Shown: positions 1 to 6,554, counted from the stretch's first letter. The stretch is DNA of 8,556 nucleotides from Phycisphaerae bacterium (GCA_020058145.1 JAGVEP010000359.1:1-8556), one strand, 5' to 3'. The notes: generated from the letters alone by a model not told the origin. Numbers and translations: made by a program.

Positions 1-2
1 GG

Positions 3-128
3 GCGGCGGCTTTGGCCTGCGCGGGCTGGCTGCGCACGGTAGCGCGCCGCGGCGGCCTCTGGAACTGGCTCCTGGCGCCATTCGCCGGTCAGACCGCGCG
101 ATCGGTCCGAACGCTGTGCGCCGCATGA
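3..128 (+). CDS. 3' end of an unidentified protein gene (5' truncated by the window)
   Basis: The frame beginning at base 3 is open for 41 codons to a TGA at 126-128. I chose it over the frame starting at base 2, which is also open for about 62 codons, because its third codon positions are very strongly G or C, as in the other genes here, while those of the rival frame are mixed. The visible peptide is basic with tryptophan and leucine patches (for example RGGLWNWLLAPFAGQT) and could be the C-terminal end of a membrane-associated protein. I do not recognise a family and propose no function. It ends 94 bases before guaB, which has its own promoter, so the two are probably not cotranscribed from a common start. 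Confidence 0.4.
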   Translation, partial: AAALACAGWLRTVARRGGLWNWLLAPFAGQTARSVRTLCAA

Positions 129-186
129 GCCGGCAAGGAAAACGGAGTTCTACAACGGACTGCTATGGCCACCCGGCTCCTTCGCC

Positions 187-214
187 TTGACGAAACCGCC
201 GCTCGGCGTACTAT
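187..214 (+). promoter_or_regulatory. Predicted sigma70-type promoter of guaB
   Basis: TTGACG at 187-192 matches the -35 consensus in 5 of 6 bases. TACTAT at 209-214 matches the -10 in 4 of 6, including the key first TA and final AT, and the spacer is 16 bases. The expected transcription start, about 7 bases past the -10, falls around 221, only one or two bases before the guaB ATG at 223. No Shine-Dalgarno sequence lies between the promoter and the ATG, so the layout predicts a leaderless or near-leaderless guaB mRNA. Confidence 0.55.
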
Positions 215-222
215 CTTGACCT

Positions 223-1704
223 ATGGCAGACCGAGAATCCCATTCCAAGCTGATCGGCGAAGCCCTGACGTTCGATGATGTGCTGATTGTCCCACGCCGC
301 GCGAACATTCATCCGCGGGAAATCGACGTCGGCACGCAGCTTACCCGCAACATCCGCATCAATATCCCGCTGATCAGCGCGCCGATGGACACCGTGACCG
401 AAAGCACGCTCGCCATCGCGCTCGCCCAGGAGGGCGGCATCGGGATCATCCACCGCAACCTCAGCATCGAAGACCAGACCCGCGAGGTGCGCAAAGTCAA
501 ACGCTCCGAAAGCGGCGTGATCCTCGATCCGGTCACGCTGCGGCCGGAAGACGCGGTCGGCCGCGCCCAGGAAATCATGCGGCTGCACAACGTCAGCGGC
601 ATCCCGATCACGCACGAGGACGGCACGGTGGTCGGCATTCTCACGCGCCGCGACCTCAAATATCTTGAATCGAACGAAAAATGCGTCGCCGACGTCATGA
701 CCCGTGAGAACCTCGTCAAAGCCCCGCCGAACACGACGCTGGACGACGCCGAGCGCATCCTGCGGCGGCACAAGGTCGAGAAATTGCTGCTCGTGGACGA
801 GCGCGGGCGACTCACGGGCCTGATCACGATGCGCGACATCGAGCGTTCGCGCGAGTTCCCGCAGCGCTGCTCGGACAACCGCGGGCGGCTGCGGGTGGGC
901 GCCGCGATCAGCGTTCACGACTACGAACGGGCCGCGCAGCTCATCGCGGCGGACGTGGACGTGCTGGTCGTCGATACCGCCCATGGCCACAGCGACCCCG
1001 TGCTCGACACGGTGAAGAACCTCCGCAAGCAATACGCGATCGAGATTATCGCCGGCAACGTCGCCACGGCCGACGGCGTGCGCGACCTCGCCGACGCCGG
1101 CGCTGACGCCGTCAAGGTTGGCATCGGCCCGGGCGCGATTTGCACCACGCGGGTGGTCGCCGGAGCGGGCATCCCCCAGATTACCGCGGTGCTCGACTGT
1201 GCCGCGGCGGCGGACCTCCCCATCATCGCCGACGGCGGCATCCGTTACAGTGGCGATATCGTCAAGGCGCTCGCGGCCGGCGCGCACAGCGTCATGCTGG
1301 GCTCGCTTTTCGCCGGCCTCGAGGAAGCACCCGGCCAGCTCGTGCTCTGGAAGGGCCGGCGCTTCAAGGAGTACCGCGGCATGGGTTCGCTGGCCGCGAT
1401 GGCCCGCGGCAGTGCCGAGCGCTATGGACAAACCCTGGATCAGCCGAAGAAAATGGTGCCCGAAGGCGTCGAGGGCCGGGTACCGTACCGCGGTAAGCTC
1501 AGCGAGTACGTCTTCCAGCTCGTCGGCGGCCTGCGGCAAGGCATGGGCTACGCCGGCGTCCGCAACGTGGATGAGCTGCGTGCCCGGACGCAATTTGTGC
1601 GGGTCACGAATGCCGGCGTCGTCGAATCGCACCCGCACGACGTGCTGATTACGAAAGAACCGTCGAATTACGCGGTTGATTACACGGCCGACGAACTGCT
1701 GTAG
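223..1704 (+). CDS. guaB: Inosine-5'-monophosphate dehydrogenase (IMPDH)
   Basis: Catalyses the NAD-dependent oxidation of IMP to XMP, the committed step of guanine nucleotide synthesis in the cytoplasm. The 493 aa product has the full family layout: an N-terminal part of the TIM barrel (LTFDDVLIVPRRA near residue 15, APMDTVTE near 53), a tandem CBS pair at about 95-210, then the rest of the barrel with the substrate loop GIGPGAICTTR, whose catalytic Cys is residue 307. The mobile flap carries the catalytic Arg400-Tyr401 pair (SAERYGQ), followed by VPEGVEGRVPYRG. The usual loop is GPGSICTTR; here Ala replaces the Ser that contacts the IMP phosphate. Length is normal for the family. The ATG start fits the conserved N-terminus, but there is no ribosome-binding site; a promoter ends 8 bases upstream. 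The TAG stop lies inside a GTAG-headed palindrome that may act as a terminator. Confidence 0.97.
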   Translation: MADRESHSKLIGEALTFDDVLIVPRRANIHPREIDVGTQLTRNIRINIPLISAPMDTVTESTLAIALAQEGGIGIIHRNLSIEDQTREVRKVKRSESGVILDPVTLRPEDAVGRAQEIMRLHNVSGIPITHEDGTVVGILTRRDLKYLESNEKCVADVMTRENLVKAPPNTTLDDAERILRRHKVEKLLLVDERGRLTGLITMRDIERSREFPQRCSDNRGRLRVGAAISVHDYERAAQLIAADVDVLVVDTAHGHSDPVLDTVKNLRKQYAIEIIAGNVATADGVRDLADAGADAVKVGIGPGAICTTRVVAGAGIPQITAVLDCAAAADLPIIADGGIRYSGDIVKALAAGAHSVMLGSLFAGLEEAPGQLVLWKGRRFKEYRGMGSLAAMARGSAERYGQTLDQPKKMVPEGVEGRVPYRGKLSEYVFQLVGGLRQGMGYAGVRNVDELRARTQFVRVTNAGVVESHPHDVLITKEPSNYAVDYTADELL

Positions 1705-1722
1705 GGTGGGCACTGCCCACCA
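1701..1722 (+). repeat. GTAG-headed palindromic repeat, copy 1 (REP-like)
   Basis: GTAG is followed by GGTGGGC-ACT-GCCCACC, a perfect 7-bp stem with a 3-base loop, then A. The GTAG overlaps the guaB stop: the G is the last base of the final CTG codon and TAG is the stop itself. Four copies of the family occur in the window (also at 1737, 6570 and 7716), all with the GTAG head on the plus strand. The hairpin directly after guaB could also help terminate or stabilise its mRNA, but no U-tract follows. Confidence 0.8.
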
Positions 1723-1736
1723 GTTGTCCGTAGTCT

Positions 1737-1758
1737 GTAGGGCGGGCTTTGCCCGCCA
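1737..1758 (+). repeat. GTAG-headed palindromic repeat, copy 2 (REP-like)
   Basis: GTAG followed by GGCGGGC-TTT-GCCCGCC, a perfect 7-bp stem, then A. It lies 36 bases after copy 1 in the same orientation, making a head-to-tail doublet between guaB and the lipoprotein gene. Relative to copy 1 the third stem pair changes from T-A to C-G, a compensatory change that preserves pairing. It ends 18 bases before the GAGGAG ribosome-binding site of the next gene. Confidence 0.8.
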
Positions 1759-1789
1759 GCCATCCGCGTTCAACCCGAGGAGCACTTTG

Positions 1790-2395
1790 GTGACCAGTTC
1801 AAGCACTCGCGCGGACGTCCGGACATCCTTGGCGGGCATGTTTCTGCTTTGGACCGCGCTCGGCTGCACCTATATCCCCAACTATTTCCGCGAGGACGGC
1901 CCATCCACGACGTCTAACTGGGACTCCCCAACCGCCACAGATGTCAAGGCACACCACGCACCCGCGACGGCTCAGCAACGCGGCTGGCCCGTGACGACGG
2001 CTGCCCCGGAAAACGGTGCGGTGGCCCATCTGCCGCTCTATTTCGAGGACCCCTTCGAGGACAAAGGTGCCGGCCGCACCGACGCGACGCACCCGCACAA
2101 TGTCTATCGCGGGGGCTGGGAAGACTACGTCGCCCTGGCCTACTGCCCCTGGCGTTTCCTCGGCAACGCCGGCCTGCTCCCCGTCAGCGCCGTCGTCACC
2201 ATGCCCTGGACGATCATGGAAAGCGATGGCGAACTCAGCCGGCAGCTTCTCGGCTATGACCACGACGCCGCGCGCACGCCACACCACGTCTTCGAGGCCG
2301 CACCGGTGAGTGACGCCTCGTCAACAGCACAACCCAGGGCTTCAGAACACGAAGCGCCAGCGAGTGCGGCGCAACCGACGCCCACGGCGAGCTAG
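1790..2395 (+). CDS. Putative lipoprotein of unknown function with an LYFEDP motif
   Basis: I chose the GTG at 1790 because GAGGAG at 1777-1782 sits 7 bases upstream, whereas longer readings run back through the two palindromic repeats and into guaB. The 201 aa product starts with a short polar and basic stretch, a hydrophobic segment (residues about 14-25) and a Cys at residue 26 in the context TALGC. This resembles a lipobox, although Ala at -3 and Leu at -2 are not ideal. Residues 81-88 (LPLYFEDP) resemble a motif I recall from short planctomycete hypothetical proteins; this is memory, not a search. A second hydrophobic stretch lies at about 122-142 (WRFLGNAGLLPVSAVVTMPW). The tail from about 171 is low-complexity, rich in Ala, Ser, Pro and Glu. 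Likely exported and anchored to a membrane; no biochemical role can be assigned. It converges on the peptidase gene with a 24-base gap. Confidence 0.7.
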   Translation: MTSSSTRADVRTSLAGMFLLWTALGCTYIPNYFREDGPSTTSNWDSPTATDVKAHHAPATAQQRGWPVTTAAPENGAVAHLPLYFEDPFEDKGAGRTDATHPHNVYRGGWEDYVALAYCPWRFLGNAGLLPVSAVVTMPWTIMESDGELSRQLLGYDHDAARTPHHVFEAAPVSDASSTAQPRASEHEAPASAAQPTPTAS

Positions 2396-2419
2396 ACCCG
2401 CCGCCGCGCGCCGCCGATT

Positions 2420-4129
2420 TCACGCGGTTGCAATTCGCTTCATCGCCGCGGCGATTAGCGGGCGTAGCGTGGCCTCAGAGAAATCGAATCTGAGGCCGGC
2501 GGCCTCGAACAGCTCCGGTAGCGGCCGCGTGCCGCCGAGCGCCAAACCCCGCCGATACAAGGCCACCGCCCGGGCGCAGTCGTCGAGCGAGTTCTTCCAC
2601 ACCTGGAGCGCACCGAGCTGCGCGATCCCGTACTCCACGTAGTAGAACGGCACTTCGTAGATGTGCTGCTTTTTCTGCCAGCTCTGCCGGTCGTGCCGCT
2701 CCAGGCCGGACAGGTCGAGTTCGGACGCAAACCGCCGCGTGAGCGTTTGCCAGTGGTCCTTCCAGTTGTCCAACCCGCCGTCCACCTGCGTGTAGACGTG
2801 GTGCTGGAACGCGTCGACCGCGGCCATGAACGGGAAAAAGCACACGTTCCGTTCAAAGAACCGACGCGCAGCACGGGCCGTCTCCGCGCCGAAGAATTCG
2901 CGATTGAACGGCAACGCCAGGTGCTCCATGCCCATCGACGCCACTTCGGCGAATTCAATGGGGGCGCTACGGTAGGCCAGCAGCGGTTCAGGCCGACACG
3001 CCCAACTGTGAAAGGCGTGCCCGCCCTCGTGCAGCAGCGTCCGCACATCGGTTTCCGTGCCGACCGCGTTCATGAAGATGAACGGCAGCCGCCGCTCGGC
3101 GAAAACCACTTGATAGCCACCTGGGGCCTTGCCCTTGCGGCTGCCGAGGTCGAGCGTGCCGCGCTCGCGAAGCGTGTCGAAGATCTGGCCGAGTTCCGCG
3201 TCCACCTGGTGGAAAATGCGGCTGCAACCCGCGGCCAGTTGCTCATCTGTCTCAAACGGTCGCAGCGGCGGACGCCCGTCCGGATCGACCGCCATGTCCC
3301 ACGGCCGTAACGACGTCAGCCCGAGCTTGCGTTTGCGCTCGGCGGCGAGTTCGTACACCGCCGGCGCACAGACCTGCTCGATGGCGTCGTGAAACGCGAG
3401 GCAGTCGGCCGGCGTATAGTCAAATCGCTCCAGGGCGCGGAACATGTACTCCCGAAAGTTGCCACAGCCCGCATTGGCCGCCACCTGGTGCCGAACGGTG
3501 ACCATTTTCCCGTACAGCGCATCGAGTTGCTCGGCATCCTGAAGAAACCGATCCGCCGCCAATCGCCAAGTTTCTTCGCGGACGATGCGGTCGGGCTCTT
3601 CGAGGTAGCGGGCCATTTGCTGGAGCGTCTGTTCGCGGCCCTCGTAGCGGCAGGTCATCGCGCCCGTGATCGCCTGGTACTCGGTCTTCAGCTTCTGATC
3701 CTCGACCAGCAGCGGGATGTTCTCTTCGCGATACAGCTCAATCGCGTTGCGCGTACTACGAATGAGAACCTCGTAGCGTTTGGCAGGCAGCGGCTGCTCG
3801 TCGGCCGCCGCGATGAACTTCCGCCGCAGTTTGTCGCGCCACGGCTCGGCGTGTGGCTGGACGTTTTCGATGAAGTCGAGGTAGCGCTGCTGCCGCACCG
3901 GGTCATCCGTCTGGCAGGTCATCGCGGTGTAACGCCGCGTGCCCTCTTCGTCGAGGCCGGCTTCGAGCTCGCTGACGTCGCGCAGCCAGTGTTCAACTTG
4001 CGCGACGTTACCCAGGGGCCGCTCCGTCAACTCCCGAAAGTACGGCTCCGCCACGGCCCACGTGCCAAAGTCGGCGTCCGGAGTCACATATTGGCGGGGA
4101 AACTCCGCCGCGGGCGTGGGATTCGTCAT
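2420..4129 (-). CDS. M3-family oligoendopeptidase (PepF-like zinc metallopeptidase)
   Basis: Predicted cytoplasmic zinc metallopeptidase cleaving short peptides, probably in peptide turnover. The 569 aa product carries the gluzincin motif HEGGH at residues 367-371 (zinc ligands His367 and His371, catalytic Glu368), and Glu395 in IEFAEVASMGME fits as the third zinc ligand. Further M3-type features are FAERRLPFIFMNAVGTETDVRTLLHEGGHAFHSW read across 343-376, and the C-terminal YEVPFYYVEYGIAQLGALQ region near 491-509, which in this family lines the substrate site with Tyr residues. The length is usual for the PepF/M3 group, and there is no signal peptide. The ATG at 4129 lies 3 bases after the pyrE stop (TAG-cac-ATG), so translation is probably coupled. 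The upstream ribosome-binding signal is weak (a GAG 7 bases before). Exact substrate specificity and subfamily cannot be set from sequence alone. Confidence 0.92.
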   Translation of the reverse strand: MTNPTPAAEFPRQYVTPDADFGTWAVAEPYFRELTERPLGNVAQVEHWLRDVSELEAGLDEEGTRRYTAMTCQTDDPVRQQRYLDFIENVQPHAEPWRDKLRRKFIAAADEQPLPAKRYEVLIRSTRNAIELYREENIPLLVEDQKLKTEYQAITGAMTCRYEGREQTLQQMARYLEEPDRIVREETWRLAADRFLQDAEQLDALYGKMVTVRHQVAANAGCGNFREYMFRALERFDYTPADCLAFHDAIEQVCAPAVYELAAERKRKLGLTSLRPWDMAVDPDGRPPLRPFETDEQLAAGCSRIFHQVDAELGQIFDTLRERGTLDLGSRKGKAPGGYQVVFAERRLPFIFMNAVGTETDVRTLLHEGGHAFHSWACRPEPLLAYRSAPIEFAEVASMGMEHLALPFNREFFGAETARAARRFFERNVCFFPFMAAVDAFQHHVYTQVDGGLDNWKDHWQTLTRRFASELDLSGLERHDRQSWQKKQHIYEVPFYYVEYGIAQLGALQVWKNSLDDCARAVALYRRGLALGGTRPLPELFEAAGLRFDFSEATLRPLIAAAMKRIATA

Positions 4130-4132
4130 GTG

Positions 4133-4666
4133 CTACTCGTTTTTCACAATCCCCAGGTCCGCCGTGGTGAACAGCGCCTCGAACCGCAGCCCGGCCGCCT
4201 CGATGGCCTGCCGTCCGCCTTCCTGTCGGTCGATCGTGACGACCACGGCTGTCACGATCGCCCCCGCGCTTTTCAAAGTCTGGCACGCCTCGATCGCCTG
4301 CCCCCCGGATGTCGCGATATCTTCGACCAGGAGGACGCGCTCACCCCGCTCGAGCCGTCCCTCGATCAATTTGCCAGTCCCATAACCAGCCTTCTTCGCG
4401 TTGCGGACGATCACGAATGGCTTGCCGGTTTCGAGCGCCGTGGCGGTGGCCAGCGCGATCGCGCCCAACTCGGCCCCGGCGATGCGGTCCACCTCCGGGG
4501 TGACGTACTTCGCGAACCGCCGCGCCAGCTCACGCAACAGGTTGGGCTGCGTCTCAAACAGGTATTTGTCCAGGTAGTACTTGCTCTTACGGCCGGAACG
4601 CAGGGTGAAATCGCCTTCGAGCAACGCGGCGGCGCGGAGCGCACGGGCTAGTTCGGTATCGGTCAT
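4133..4666 (-). CDS. pyrE: Orotate phosphoribosyltransferase (OPRTase)
   Basis: Joins orotate to PRPP to give orotidine 5'-phosphate in de novo pyrimidine synthesis. The 177 aa protein has the type I phosphoribosyltransferase fold signals: FTLRSGRKSKYYLDKY near 20-35, GAELGAIALATATAL near 64-78, the flexible catalytic loop VRNAKKAGYGTGKLIEG at 87-103 with several Lys residues, and the PRPP-binding motif VLLVEDIATSGGQAIEA at 111-127 with Glu115-Asp116. The ATG at 4666 overlaps the stop of the upstream regulator as ATGA. AAGG (4677-4674) is a plausible ribosome-binding site 7 bases upstream. The reading frame is also open well upstream of the ATG, across the end of the regulator gene, which matters for the possible frameshift described separately. 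Followed almost without a gap by the peptidase gene. Confidence 0.95.
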   Translation of the reverse strand: MTDTELARALRAAALLEGDFTLRSGRKSKYYLDKYLFETQPNLLRELARRFAKYVTPEVDRIAGAELGAIALATATALETGKPFVIVRNAKKAGYGTGKLIEGRLERGERVLLVEDIATSGGQAIEACQTLKSAGAIVTAVVVTIDRQEGGRQAIEAAGLRFEALFTTADLGIVKNE

Positions 4667-5286
4667 CGGGGTGCCTTTTTTGCACGGGTCTTGCGTGACG
4701 AGCGGGCGCGCGGCGTCTGTTGCCCGGTTAACTGGGCCGCAGGCGGCGGCGAACCCGCCATCCCGCCAATGAGTTGGGCGAGCTGTCCGACGCCGCCGCT
4801 GCCAAAGCGCACCACCAAGTCGAACAGCGTACTCATGGTGGTCAGGAAGTTCTGTAGCTCGTCGAGCCGCCGCCGGTAGTGGCGTGTGTCTCCGGGGCCC
4901 GCGCCGCCGCCGTCGGCCCGCGCGATCATCTCGCGGCAACGGTCGATGGTGGTAATGACCGGCTCGACCTCGCGCCGGCGGCGTTCGCGCATGATGGTCT
5001 CGAACATGTGCCACACGTCCGTGTCGGCCTGAAAGTACTCCTTGCGGTCGCCCAGCTTGTGAACGCGCTCGACCAGGCCCCAGTCCACGAGGGCCCGCAG
5101 GTTCATGCTGGCATTGCCGCGCGAGGCGTGCAGTTGCTGCATGATGTCGTCGGTACACAGCGGTTGGCCGGCGACGAACAGCAGGGCGTGCATCTCCGCC
5201 ATCGTGCGGTTGATGCCCCAGTAGCCACCCATCTCGCCCCAGCGGCGAACCAGCAACGCCTTCGATTCGTGTAGCGCATCAAGCAT
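4663..5286 (-). CDS. GbsR/MarR-family transcriptional regulator
   Basis: Predicted DNA-binding regulator with a winged helix-turn-helix. The 207 aa product has the conserved GbsR-type opening RWGEMGGYWGINRTMAEMHALL (residues about 15-36), the helix-turn-helix at about 44-73 (DDIMQQLHASRGNASMNLRALVDWGLV), the wing (ERVHKLGDRKEYFQA, 73-87), a helical dimerisation part to about 165, and a basic tail (RARSSRKTRAKKAPR) that could contact DNA or RNA. I chose the ATG at 5286 because it gives the usual short lead-in to the conserved block; a GTG at 5364 would add 26 residues without family support. The stop overlaps the pyrE start (ATGA), so the two genes are translated together. Control of pyrE, or of its own operon, is a reasonable inference, but the ligand and targets are unknown. 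GbsR itself is known for choline/glycine betaine control; there is no sign of that here. Confidence 0.85.
   Translation of the reverse strand: MLDALHESKALLVRRWGEMGGYWGINRTMAEMHALLFVAGQPLCTDDIMQQLHASRGNASMNLRALVDWGLVERVHKLGDRKEYFQADTDVWHMFETIMRERRRREVEPVITTIDRCREMIARADGGGAGPGDTRHYRRRLDELQNFLTTMSTLFDLVVRFGSGGVGQLAQLIGGMAGSPPPAAQLTGQQTPRARSSRKTRAKKAPR
4675..4681 (-). other. A-AAA-AAG slippery heptamer at the regulator/pyrE junction
   Basis: On the minus strand the regulator codons GCA AAA AAG contain A-AAA-AAG in the phase required for -1 slippage (XXY and YYZ are zero-frame codons), the same heptamer used in E. coli dnaX. Slipping back one base enters the pyrE frame as GGC ACC CCG ATG, with no stop before pyrE. 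The same A-run also supplies the AAGG ribosome-binding site of pyrE, which is the simpler explanation. I found no strong stimulatory hairpin just downstream and no internal Shine-Dalgarno sequence at the usual distance upstream. Confidence 0.3.
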
Positions 5287-5296
5287 GACGCCCTGT

Positions 5297-5371
5297 ATCG
5301 TAGTTTCAGAAGCGGGCGAAAGCCAGTTGGCTGCGCCACCCGATGGGTCAGTGTAGTGCCTCACAATTATC
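5297..5371 (-). promoter_or_regulatory. Candidate -10 elements upstream of the regulator-pyrE-peptidase operon
   Basis: Two -10-like hexamers occur on the minus strand: GATAAT at 5371-5366 (5 of 6 to consensus) and TACGAT at 5302-5297 (4 of 6). Neither has a convincing -35; the best for the second is CTGGCT at 5326-5321 with an 18-base spacer. The first would give a leader of about 70 bases to the ATG at 5286. The second would start transcription only a few bases before it. Weak evidence. Confidence 0.2.
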
Positions 5372-5377
5372 AGCGCA

Positions 5378-5434
5378 TGGGTGGGGTGGCCATCCTGGCC
5401 GCCCGAGGCGCGGGCGAGACGCCCACTCCACCCA
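5378..5434. repeat. Nested imperfect palindrome between prfA and the regulator gene
   Basis: Outer arms TGGGTGGGGTGG (5378-5389) and CCACTCCACCCA (5423-5434) pair over 12 bases with one G-T. Inside are two small perfect hairpins: GGCCA-TCC-TGGCC (5388-5400) and GGGCG-AGA-CGCCC (5412-5424). They compete with the last pairs of the outer stem, so a branched, cloverleaf-like fold or two separate hairpins are both possible. It does not share the GTAG head of the other repeats and has no U-tract in either direction. Confidence 0.6.
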
Positions 5435-5440
5435 CGTTAT

Positions 5441-5464
5441 GTGCTGTTTCTTACGAGGCAGCAC
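5441..5464 (-). terminator. Hairpin directly after the prfA stop, possible mRNA 3' end
   Basis: On the minus strand, two bases past the prfA TAG, GTGCTG and CAGCAC form a 6-bp stem around a 12-base loop. No run of T follows, so it is a poor intrinsic terminator. Together with the larger palindrome downstream it may mark the end of the prfA transcript. Confidence 0.25.
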
Positions 5465-5465
5465 G

Positions 5466-6554
5466 CTAGATGGCTTCCAGCCGCAACTTCAGTTCGCGGT
5501 CGGCCAGTTCCTTGAGGAATTCCTCCAAGTTGCCGGCCAGGACGCCCGGCAGATCGAAGATGTCCTTGTTGATGCGGTGATCGGTGACGCGATTCTGCGG
5601 AAAGTTGTAGGTGCGGATGCGGTCGCTGCGGTCGCCGCTGCCGACCATGCTCTTGCGGTCCGAAGCGAGCTTGCTCTGCTGCTGCGTGTGGAGTTGGTCG
5701 AACAGCCGGGACACCAGCACACGGCGGGCCTTGGCCCGGTTCTTGTGCTGGCTCTTTTCGTCGCGCATCGACACCGTGAGGCCGGTCGCGATATGCTCCA
5801 GCCGGATCGCGCTGGAGACCTTGTTCACGTTCTGCCCGCCGGGCCCGCCCGCACGGCTGACGTGCTCGATGACGTCTTTCTCCCAGTTGATGTCGATCTC
5901 GATTTCCTCGGGCTCGGGCAGGACGGCGACCGTCGCGGCCGACGTGTGAATGCGTCCCTGGGCCTCGGTCTTGGGGACGCGCTGCACGCGATGCCCGCCG
6001 GCTTCGAAGCGGTAGTGCAGATAGACCTCGTCGCCGGTGATGTTGAGGATAGCTTCCTTGATGCCGCCGAGTTCGGAGTCGGAGAGGGACATGACCTCGA
6101 CCTTGAGGCGGTGGCGGGCGGCGTAATTGGTATACATGGTCAGCAGGTCGCCGGCGAAAAGGGCGGCTTCGTCGCCGCCGGTGCCGGCCCGGATTTCGAG
6201 GATAATGGAGTGAATCGACGCCTCGTCGCCGGTGACGAGCAGCTCCTGGAGCGCGGTGAGCAGGCCCTCGCGCCGCGCCTCAAGGCCCGGCAGTTCCGCC
6301 CCGGCGAGCTGTTTCAAGTCGGGGTCCGCGCCGTCCGCCATCAGCTCGTGCGATTCCACCAACTGGTCCGTGACCAGGCGGTATTCGCGATAACGGCGGG
6401 CGATTTTCTCGAGCGCGCCGTGCTCGCGGGCCAGCTTGGACATCAGCGCGCCGTTGACGGCGACCTCGGGCTGCGTCATCTGGTGAGCAATCTCGTCGGC
6501 GCGGGCGACGGTTTCTTTCACACGCGCCATCCAGCTTGGATCTTGGACCGGCAT
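5466..6554 (-). CDS. prfA: Peptide chain release factor 1 (RF1)
   Basis: Recognises UAG and UAA stop codons on the ribosome and triggers peptide release. The 362 aa product has the type 1 codon-recognition tripeptide P-x-T (PKT, residues 194-196, in RVPKTEAQGRIHTSA), not the SPF of RF2. It also has the catalytic GGQ at 239-241 (AGGPGGQNVNKVSSAIRL), GTGGDEAALFAGDL near 124-137, and the RF1-typical C-terminal block GSGDRSDRIRTYNFPQNRVTDHRIN near 305-329. I chose the ATG at 6554: GGAAG (6567-6563) is 8 bases upstream, and the length fits RF1. A 30-codon longer reading to 6644 would translate a palindromic repeat and a hairpin. An ATG at 6530 (354 aa) is a weaker alternative. It follows rpmE, a common bacterial pairing; prmC, the methyltransferase for the GGQ glutamine and often next, is not present here. 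Confidence 0.96.
   Translation of the reverse strand: MPVQDPSWMARVKETVARADEIAHQMTQPEVAVNGALMSKLAREHGALEKIARRYREYRLVTDQLVESHELMADGADPDLKQLAGAELPGLEARREGLLTALQELLVTGDEASIHSIILEIRAGTGGDEAALFAGDLLTMYTNYAARHRLKVEVMSLSDSELGGIKEAILNITGDEVYLHYRFEAGGHRVQRVPKTEAQGRIHTSAATVAVLPEPEEIEIDINWEKDVIEHVSRAGGPGGQNVNKVSSAIRLEHIATGLTVSMRDEKSQHKNRAKARRVLVSRLFDQLHTQQQSKLASDRKSMVGSGDRSDRIRTYNFPQNRVTDHRINKDIFDLPGVLAGNLEEFLKELADRELKLRLEAI

Noticed and set aside
127..179. Inverted repeat GAGCCGG (127-133) / CCGGCTC (173-179) upstream of guaB
   Set aside because: Seven-base arms 39 bases apart in GC-rich DNA are expected by chance, and no T-tract follows.
2..190. Alternative reading frame at the left edge, open to a TGA near 190
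   Set aside because: Its third codon positions are not GC-biased, unlike the frame starting at base 3, and its product looks random.
1701..1758. Two similar repeats considered as a CRISPR array
   Set aside because: There are only two units, each is a tight hairpin, spacing is 14 bases, and the copies elsewhere are dispersed singly.
211..1869. A 552-codon open frame antisense to guaB
   Set aside because: It is a shadow of the high-GC guaB gene: guaB has complete IMPDH motifs, and the antisense product is Asp/Arg/Ala-rich with no family resemblance.
3389..4651. A 420-codon plus-strand open frame opposite the peptidase and pyrE
   Set aside because: Antisense shadow of two genes with clear catalytic motifs.
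4667..5158. The pyrE frame extended upstream to 5158 as a 341-residue PyrE
   Set aside because: The extra N-terminus is Arg/Gly-rich noise from another frame of the regulator gene, and normal OPRTases start at the 4666 ATG. The openness of the frame is kept only as part of the frameshift question.
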